This document shows, in pieces, positions 59,296 to 64,000 of a stretch of DNA of 64,000 nt. Position 1 is the first letter of the stretch, and each line of letters starts with the position of its first letter. The notes beneath the pieces are model-generated. The model worked only from the letters and a program-made list of their open reading frames with translations. It had not been told where the DNA came from and did not search any database. Source of the DNA: an uncultured Acidocella sp. (GTDB taxonomy: Bacteria > Pseudomonadota > Alphaproteobacteria > Acetobacterales > Acetobacteraceae); the NCBI RefSeq assembly GCF_946222605.1, contig NZ_CAMIIE010000002.1, positions 62,001 through 126,000 on the forward strand, written 5' to 3'. A program made the translations under genes and the position numbers.

Positions 59296-60033
59296 ATGTC
59301 CGCGCCGATGAATATTCTCTCCACCGACAATCCGCTGCCGCTCTACGCCCAACTCTCCGAATTATTGCGCCAGCGCATCCTGCGCGGCATTTTCAAGCCC
59401 GGCGACAGGCTGCCCTCGGCCGAGGAGCTGGCGAAGGAATTTTCCCTGGCCCGGGTGACGGTGCGCCAGGCGATCGAGCTGCTGCAGCGCGACGGGCTGG
59501 TGGTGGCACGGCAAGGGCGCGGCACCTTCGTGCAGCGCAACCCGGCCGCCGAGACCAGGCTGAAAGTGCAGACCACGCTGCGCGACCTCGTCACCATGCT
59601 GAAGGGCGACGAGATCCAGCTGCTCAACATCTCCGAGGGCCAGGCGGCGCCGAACCTGACCGAGACGGACGGCAAGCCGGCCGCCAATTACGTGCATATG
59701 ATGCGGGTGCATCTGCGCGAGGGCACGCCGTACTGCGTGATTTCCATCCATCTCGACGAGGCGATTTTCTGCCGCGCCCCGGAGCGGTTTCGCAGCGAGC
59801 TGATGATCCCGCTGCTCGCCGCCATGCCGGATATCGAGATTGCCCGCGCCCACCAGACCCTGACCATCGGCAGCGCCGATCCGGAGGCCGCCGCCTTGCT
59901 GAAATTGCGGGTGAATGCGCCGGTCGCGCATGTCCGCCGGGTCTTCGCGGCGCCGGATGGCACGGTGATCTATCTGGGCGAGGTGATCTATCGCGGCGAT
60001 CTCGTGCAGCTGGAGATGGATCTGGTCTCGTGA
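59296..60033 (+). CDS. GntR family regulator, HutC/UTRA type
   Basis: A 245-residue regulator. The winged helix (LRQRILRGIFKPGDRLPSAEELAKEFSLARVTVRQAIELLQRDGLVVARQGRGTFV) occupies residues 22-80, and a UTRA domain follows. The next gene, an enolase-superfamily enzyme, overlaps its stop (GTGA), so the regulator and enzyme are translated as a unit. The effector is probably the substrate of that enzyme. It is a different subgroup member from the GntR at 4736-5482. Confidence 0.86.
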   Translation: MSAPMNILSTDNPLPLYAQLSELLRQRILRGIFKPGDRLPSAEELAKEFSLARVTVRQAIELLQRDGLVVARQGRGTFVQRNPAAETRLKVQTTLRDLVTMLKGDEIQLLNISEGQAAPNLTETDGKPAANYVHMMRVHLREGTPYCVISIHLDEAIFCRAPERFRSELMIPLLAAMPDIEIARAHQTLTIGSADPEAAALLKLRVNAPVAHVRRVFAAPDGTVIYLGEVIYRGDLVQLEMDLVS

Positions 60034-61157
60034 GCGCAACGCCCCGCATCGCCGCGTTGCGGGCCTTCGTCTATCGCTGCCCGATCGAAACGCCGGTGAC
60101 CACCTCCTTCGGGGTGATGTTTGACCGGCCGATGGTGGTCGTGGAGGTGGAGGATGAGGAGGGCGCCATCGGCTGGGGCGAGATCTGGTGCAATTTCCCC
60201 GCCATCGGCGCCGAGCACCGGGCGCGGATGGTGGAGCGGGTGCTGGCGCCGCTGACGGTCGGCCAGGAGGGCGTGCCGGAGGCCGTCTTCGCGCATCTGA
60301 GCGCGCGGACCGCGGTGCTGGCGATCCAGTCCGGCGAGCCGGGGCCGATTGCCCAGGCCATCGCCGGGGTGGATATCGCGCTGTGGGATCTGCGGGCGCG
60401 CCGTGCCGGCCAGCCGCTCTGGCGGCTGCTGGGCGGCGGCGATCCGCGCCTTCCGGTCTATGCCAGCGGCATCAACCCGGACCAGGCGGTGGAGACGGCG
60501 CTGGCGCAGCGCCAGGCGGGCTTTACCGCCTTCAAGCTGAAGGTCGGGTTCGGCCAGGCGCGGGATCTGGACAATCTGCGGGATCTGCGCGCCGCGCTGG
60601 GCGAGAGTGCCAAACTGATGGTGGATGCCAACCAGGGCTGGAGCCTGGAGGAGGCGGCGCGGATGCTGCCGCATCTGGCCGGCTTCGGGCTGGGCTGGGT
60701 GGAGGAGCCGCTGCGCGCCGACCGGCCCTGGGCGGAGTGGCGGCACCTGGCCGGGCTGGCCGGCATCCCCCTGGCGGCGGGGGAGAATCTGCTCGGGCAG
60801 GAGAGCTTCGCGGCCGCCCTCGCCTGCCGCGCCTTGCGGGTCATGCAGCCTGACATCGCCAAATGGGGCGGGTTTTCCGGTTGCCTGCCGGTGGCACGCG
60901 CGGCGCTGGCGGCGGGGCTGATCTATTGCCCGCATTGGCTGGGCGGCGGGCTGGGGCTGCTGGCCTCGGCGCATCTGCTGGCGGCGGTGGGGGGTGAGGG
61001 AATGCTGGAGATCGATTCCAACCCGAATCCGTTGCGCGAGATGAGCTGCGGCCCGCTGGGGCGGATCACCCAGGGCCACGCCACGCTGAGCGAGGCGCCG
61101 GGGCTGGGGATTGTCCCGGACCTGGCGGCGCTGGGCGCGTACCGGGTGGCGCACTGA
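60030..61157 (+). CDS. Mandelate racemase/muconate lactonizing enzyme family protein
   Basis: A 375-residue enolase-superfamily enzyme: an N-terminal capping domain (VVVEVEDEEGAIGWGE) and a barrel. The KxK base is in FKLKVGFG, and metal ligands are in MVDANQGW, GWVEEPL and AAGENLLG. A distal Asp (MQPDIAKWGG) and His (IYCPHWLGGG) suggest the His-Asp dyad of the mandelate racemase subgroup. Members racemise, dehydrate or cycloisomerise sugar acids; the substrate is not predictable. GTG overlaps the regulator stop. Confidence 0.84.
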   Translation: MSATPRIAALRAFVYRCPIETPVTTSFGVMFDRPMVVVEVEDEEGAIGWGEIWCNFPAIGAEHRARMVERVLAPLTVGQEGVPEAVFAHLSARTAVLAIQSGEPGPIAQAIAGVDIALWDLRARRAGQPLWRLLGGGDPRLPVYASGINPDQAVETALAQRQAGFTAFKLKVGFGQARDLDNLRDLRAALGESAKLMVDANQGWSLEEAARMLPHLAGFGLGWVEEPLRADRPWAEWRHLAGLAGIPLAAGENLLGQESFAAALACRALRVMQPDIAKWGGFSGCLPVARAALAAGLIYCPHWLGGGLGLLASAHLLAAVGGEGMLEIDSNPNPLREMSCGPLGRITQGHATLSEAPGLGIVPDLAALGAYRVAH

Positions 61158-61162
61158 TTTAT

Positions 61163-61304
61163 AAAGGTTTTTGGTGCCGCCTTTTCAAAAGAAACTGTCA
61201 GGACCAAAGCCGGACGCCCCCTGAAGGGGGCGATCCGGCCTTGGTCACGAAGGGGCGCTTTGTAAAAACGCCCCTTCAACCCCCAAAAACTTTTGCGATT
61301 TTTC
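61163..61304. repeat. 3'-end palindromic element R8, long form
   Basis: It is bounded by AAAGGTTTTTGGTGCC and ACCCCCAAAAACTTTTGCGATT. It contains a long stem CCAAAGCCGGACGCCCCC/GGGGGCGATCCGGCCTTGG (61203-61243) and GGGGCGCTTTGT/AAAAACGCCCC. It lies between the convergent enolase-superfamily and alcohol dehydrogenase genes. Confidence 0.8.
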
Positions 61305-61316
61305 AGATCGGGCCTT

Positions 61317-62339
61317 TCAGAGCTTCAGCACCACCCGGCCATCGATGCCGCCCTGCTCCATCCGCTCGAAGATCTGGTTGATATTTTCCAGACTGTCCCA
61401 GGAGAAATGCGCCGCCACCTTGCCCTCGCCGGCGAACGCCAGCGCCTCTTCCAGATCCTGCCTGGTACCGACGATGGAGCCGCGCACGGTGATGCGTTTG
61501 AGCACCGTCTCGAAGATCGGCAGGCTGAAGCGGCCCGGCGGCAACCCCACCAGCGCCATGGTGCCGTGGGCGCGCAACAGCCCGTAAGCCTGCTCGAACG
61601 CTACCGGCGAGACCGCGGTGACCAGCGCCCCGTGAACGCCGCCGCTGTTCCGCGTGAAGCTGGCCAGCGCCTGCGCATCGCGCGCATCCAGCGTCACATC
61701 CGCGCCGAGCTGCCGGGCCAGGGCCAGCTTGTCCGGATGGATATCCACCGCCGCCACATGCATGCCCATCGCCTTGGCATATTGCACGGCCATGTGGCCG
61801 AGCCCGCCGACGCCCGAGATCAGCACCCATTCGCCGGGCTTCACCTCGGTTTCCTTCAGCCCCTTATAGGTGGTCACCCCGGCGCAGAGCACCGGGGCCG
61901 CCGGGCCATCCTCCAGCCCGGCCGGAATCCGGCCGACATAATTCGGGTCCGCCAGCGCGTATTCGGCGAAACTGCCATTCACCGAATAGCCGGAATTTTG
62001 CTGGTCGGCGCACAGCGTCTCCCAGCCGGTGCGGCAATGCGGGCAATAGCCGCAGGCGCTGTGCAGCCAGGGAATGCCGACGCGATCGCCTTCCTTCACC
62101 CGTTTCACCCCGCGCCCGACCGCCGCCACCAGCCCCACCCCCTCATGGCCGGGGATGAAAGGCGGGCTCGGGCGCACCGGCCAGTCGCCCCGGGCGGCGT
62201 GCAGATCCGTATGGCACACCCCGGTTGCGGTCAGGCGCACCAGAATCTGCCCCTCCGCCGGGGTCGGCACCGGCCAGTCCTCGATCGTCAACGGTTTTGT
62301 GAAGTCCCGCACAATGGCGGCTTTCATCGTCTTCGCCAC
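61317..62339 (-). CDS. adhP: Zinc-dependent alcohol dehydrogenase, AdhP type
   Basis: A 340-residue medium-chain dehydrogenase. The catalytic zinc residues are in GVCHTDLHAARG and PGHEGVG, the structural zinc cysteines are in CGYCPHCRTGWETLC, and the Rossmann motif is GVGGLGHMAVQYAKAMG. CAGVTTYKGLKETEVKPGEW is typical of AdhP, which interconverts ethanol and acetaldehyde with NAD. GTG 62339 is preceded by AGGAGAG at good spacing, and the in-frame ATG four codons later is the alternative. Nothing links it to its neighbours. Confidence 0.9.
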   Translation of the reverse strand: MAKTMKAAIVRDFTKPLTIEDWPVPTPAEGQILVRLTATGVCHTDLHAARGDWPVRPSPPFIPGHEGVGLVAAVGRGVKRVKEGDRVGIPWLHSACGYCPHCRTGWETLCADQQNSGYSVNGSFAEYALADPNYVGRIPAGLEDGPAAPVLCAGVTTYKGLKETEVKPGEWVLISGVGGLGHMAVQYAKAMGMHVAAVDIHPDKLALARQLGADVTLDARDAQALASFTRNSGGVHGALVTAVSPVAFEQAYGLLRAHGTMALVGLPPGRFSLPIFETVLKRITVRGSIVGTRQDLEEALAFAGEGKVAAHFSWDSLENINQIFERMEQGGIDGRVVLKL

Positions 62340-62679
62340 GCGCTCTCTCCTTTGCGGTTGCAGCGAATTTCACTGAATCCCTGCCCGCGCCGCGGCGCCA
62401 TGACCCAGATCAAGTCCGGCTTTTCCACCCTTCCCGGCAAGCTCGTTCCTGAAGCGATATTGGCGCGTATCAAATTATTGGATAAATTCGATTACAGGTA
62501 GAATTGGGGCGGGTCTTGAGATAGCTTCCAACCCTACCGAGAAGGGTGAGGGGGCATTCGGCAAATGGGTTGTGAGCATGTAGAATTAATGCCGTGCCCC
62601 GGCCGCCAAACGTGTGTCTCGGTTCGCCTGACCCCATTGCGCGGGGCGCAACAGGCCTGGCACTGGACCGGTTGAGGCG
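62340..62679. other. Intergenic region between adhP and the GGDEF gene
   Basis: These 340 bases separate divergent genes. A 33-codon open frame (62400-62501, MTQIKSGF...) has no clear ribosome-binding site or coding signature and is not called. A small dyad ACCCTACCGAGAAGGGT (62531-62547) is the only structure seen. Confidence 0.5.
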
Positions 62680-64000
62680 ATGCAGATTTCCCAGCCGACC
62701 ATCCTGATCGTCGATGACAGCCCGACCAATCGCCGCATTTATGCCCGCCTGGCGCGCAATCTCGGGGTGGAGGCGCATGTCCGCACCTTCGAGAACGCCC
62801 AGCAGGTGATCGACTGGCTGCCCGGCAACCAGGCGGATCTGCTGATCACCGACTATAAGATGCCCTTCATGACCGGCGACAAGCTGGTCGCGCATATACG
62901 CTCCTACGACCCCAACCTGCCGGTGATCGTCGTCATCGCCTATCACGACCGCAATTACCGCGTCGCCTGCCTGGAAGCCGGCGCGACGGACTTCCTGCTG
63001 AGCCCGGTCGACCATGTGGAATTCGTCACCCGCGCCCGCAACCTGTTGAAACTGCGCGCCCAGCAGCAGAACACCCTGCGCCGGGCGGAGATGCTGGAGC
63101 GGCGCCTCGCCGCCGGCGTGCCGATGCGCGAGGATTTCGCCATCGATAGCCGCGAGGCGCTGGCGCAGGTGATCGACAATGTCCCGGCGATGATCAGCGC
63201 CGCCGACCGGCATGGCAACTGCCTGTTCGTCAACGCCGCCCAGGCCGCCGCCGCCGGCGAACTGCCGGGCGAGCTGGTCGGCCAGCCGGTGGATCTGCTG
63301 TTCGGCTGGGAACGCGGCATTTCCAGCCGCCGGCTGGACAAGCTGGTGCTGGAAACCGGCCAGCCGCTGCCCGCCCGCGAGGAGGAGGTGATGACCGCCT
63401 CCGGCGACACGCTGGTTTACCTCACCAGCAAGGTACCGCTGCGCGATGCCAATGGCGTGGCGCGCGCGGTGCTGACCACCTCGGTTGACATCACCGAGCG
63501 GCGCAATGCCGAGAAGCGGCTGGAATATCTGGCCAATCACGACCCGCTGACCGGGCTGCCCAACCGCGCGCTGCTGCGCGACCGGATCCAGCGCGAATTC
63601 GCCCGCGGCCGCCGGGGGGACCAGCATTTCGCCCTGCATTTCATCGATCTCGACCGGTTCAAATCGATCAATGACAGCCAGGGCCACGCCATGGGCGACC
63701 GGCTGCTGCGGCGTATCGCCGAGATGCTGGTCGAGCTGATCGGCGAGGAGGATACGGTGGCGCGCATCGGCGGCGACGAGTTCGCGGTGCTGCAATCCAA
63801 CATCGCCGGGCCGGAGGATACCGCCCGGCTGGCGGATTTGATCATCGCCCGGCTGAATGAGAGCGAGCACGCGCCGGAGGCGCTGAATGTGGGGGCGAGC
63901 ATCGGCATCTCGATGGCGCCGCAGGACGCGCAGGACGCCGAGGCGCTGATGAAGAATGCCGACCAGGCGATGTATGCGGCGAAGCTGGCCGGCGGCAATA
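62680..64000 (+). CDS. REC-PAS-GGDEF diguanylate cyclase, 3'-truncated
   Basis: At least 440 residues; the frame is open to the window end. Residues 5-120 are a receiver-like domain with acidic Asp12/Asp13 and the phospho-acceptor Asp58 (LLITDYKMP). The conserved Lys is Ser (FLLSPVD) and the conserved Thr/Ser is Ile (VIVVIAYHD), so phosphoryl switching may be altered. Residues about 165-285 are a PAS domain (VIDNVPAMISAADRHGN to VDITERRNAEKRL). The GGDEF domain starts HDPLTGLPNRALLRDRI and has an intact RIGGDEFAVL, so c-di-GMP synthesis is expected. There is no RxxD inhibitory site before GGDEF. An EAL domain may follow outside the window. Confidence 0.88.
   Translation, partial: MQISQPTILIVDDSPTNRRIYARLARNLGVEAHVRTFENAQQVIDWLPGNQADLLITDYKMPFMTGDKLVAHIRSYDPNLPVIVVIAYHDRNYRVACLEAGATDFLLSPVDHVEFVTRARNLLKLRAQQQNTLRRAEMLERRLAAGVPMREDFAIDSREALAQVIDNVPAMISAADRHGNCLFVNAAQAAAAGELPGELVGQPVDLLFGWERGISSRRLDKLVLETGQPLPAREEEVMTASGDTLVYLTSKVPLRDANGVARAVLTTSVDITERRNAEKRLEYLANHDPLTGLPNRALLRDRIQREFARGRRGDQHFALHFIDLDRFKSINDSQGHAMGDRLLRRIAEMLVELIGEEDTVARIGGDEFAVLQSNIAGPEDTARLADLIIARLNESEHAPEALNVGASIGISMAPQDAQDAEALMKNADQAMYAAKLAGGN

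Noticed and set aside
62400..62501. 33-codon open frame in the adhP-GGDEF spacer
   Set aside because: There is no convincing ribosome-binding site, no homology that I recognise, and the length is within chance expectation.
1..64000. CRISPR arrays, tRNA/rRNA genes, insertion sequences, prophage
   Set aside because: I looked for regular spacer repeats, cloverleaf-like conserved segments, transposase motifs and phage modules and saw none. The palindromic junction elements have no transposase and no regular spacing.

Overview
The window is high-GC chromosomal DNA packed with catabolic operons (TRAP, MFS and SSS transporters, short-chain dehydrogenases, GntR/LacI/IclR/LysR/MarR regulators). A GTTC-N7-GTTC LexA box, an OprB-type porin and palindromes at the convergent gene ends suggest an alphaproteobacterium, most likely of the acetic-acid-bacteria family Acetobacteraceae. 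That placement is inference, because no rRNA or marker gene is present. I saw no tRNA, rRNA, CRISPR array, insertion sequence or phage gene.

Layout. 0-3.0 kb: the end of a DHDPS-family gene, then a MarR / MFS / MobA-like operon. 3.1-17.3 kb: a sulfolactate block with suyAB (sulfolactate sulfo-lyase), a GntR regulator, soeABC (cytoplasm-facing sulfite dehydrogenase) fused by overlap to a CLC anion channel, comC and slcC (the two sulfolactate dehydrogenases), an SSS symporter with its small partner, and a thiamine-diphosphate enzyme. 17.4-30.2 kb: a sulfoquinovose (SQ) block with a TauE/SafE exporter, sulfolactaldehyde dehydrogenase, LacI regulator, SQ dehydrogenase, sulfogluconate dehydratase, KDSG aldolase, GH31 sulfoquinovosidase, sugar porter, OprB porin and sulfogluconolactonase. 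30.3-31.7 kb: frmR-frmA formaldehyde detoxification. 31.8-40.3 kb: an unassigned locus of SDR + TRAP transporter, facing IclR + thiolase + acyl-CoA ligase + two PPC-domain proteins. 40.5-46.7 kb: di-haem peroxidase, phosphoesterase, ABC-F ATPase, Hsp70-like protein. 46.8-55.8 kb: a LysR-controlled operon of SDR, split transketolase, TRAP transporter, hydroxypyruvate reductase and glycerate kinase. 55.9-58.5 kb: a UdgX/radical-SAM DNA repair pair under an SOS box. 58.7-64 kb: a small membrane protein, GntR + enolase-superfamily enzyme, zinc alcohol dehydrogenase, and a truncated REC-PAS-GGDEF gene.

Main point. Positions 3.1-30.2 kb read as one continuous programme for full mineralisation of plant sulfolipid sugar. 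Sulfoquinovosides enter through OprB and the sugar porter and are hydrolysed by the sulfoquinovosidase. SQ then passes through the sulfo-Entner-Doudoroff route to pyruvate and sulfolactaldehyde, which is oxidised to (S)-sulfolactate. SlcC and ComC invert this to (R)-sulfolactate through sulfopyruvate. SuyAB splits it to pyruvate and sulfite, and SoeABC oxidises the sulfite to sulfate. Five copies of a CGTAGCGCTACG-type LacI palindrome mark the SQ promoters, and a separate TCTTATAYAAGA palindrome marks both sulfolactate promoters, so the two halves appear to be separately switchable regulons. Eight of the nine convergent gene junctions carry the same palindromic 3'-end element.
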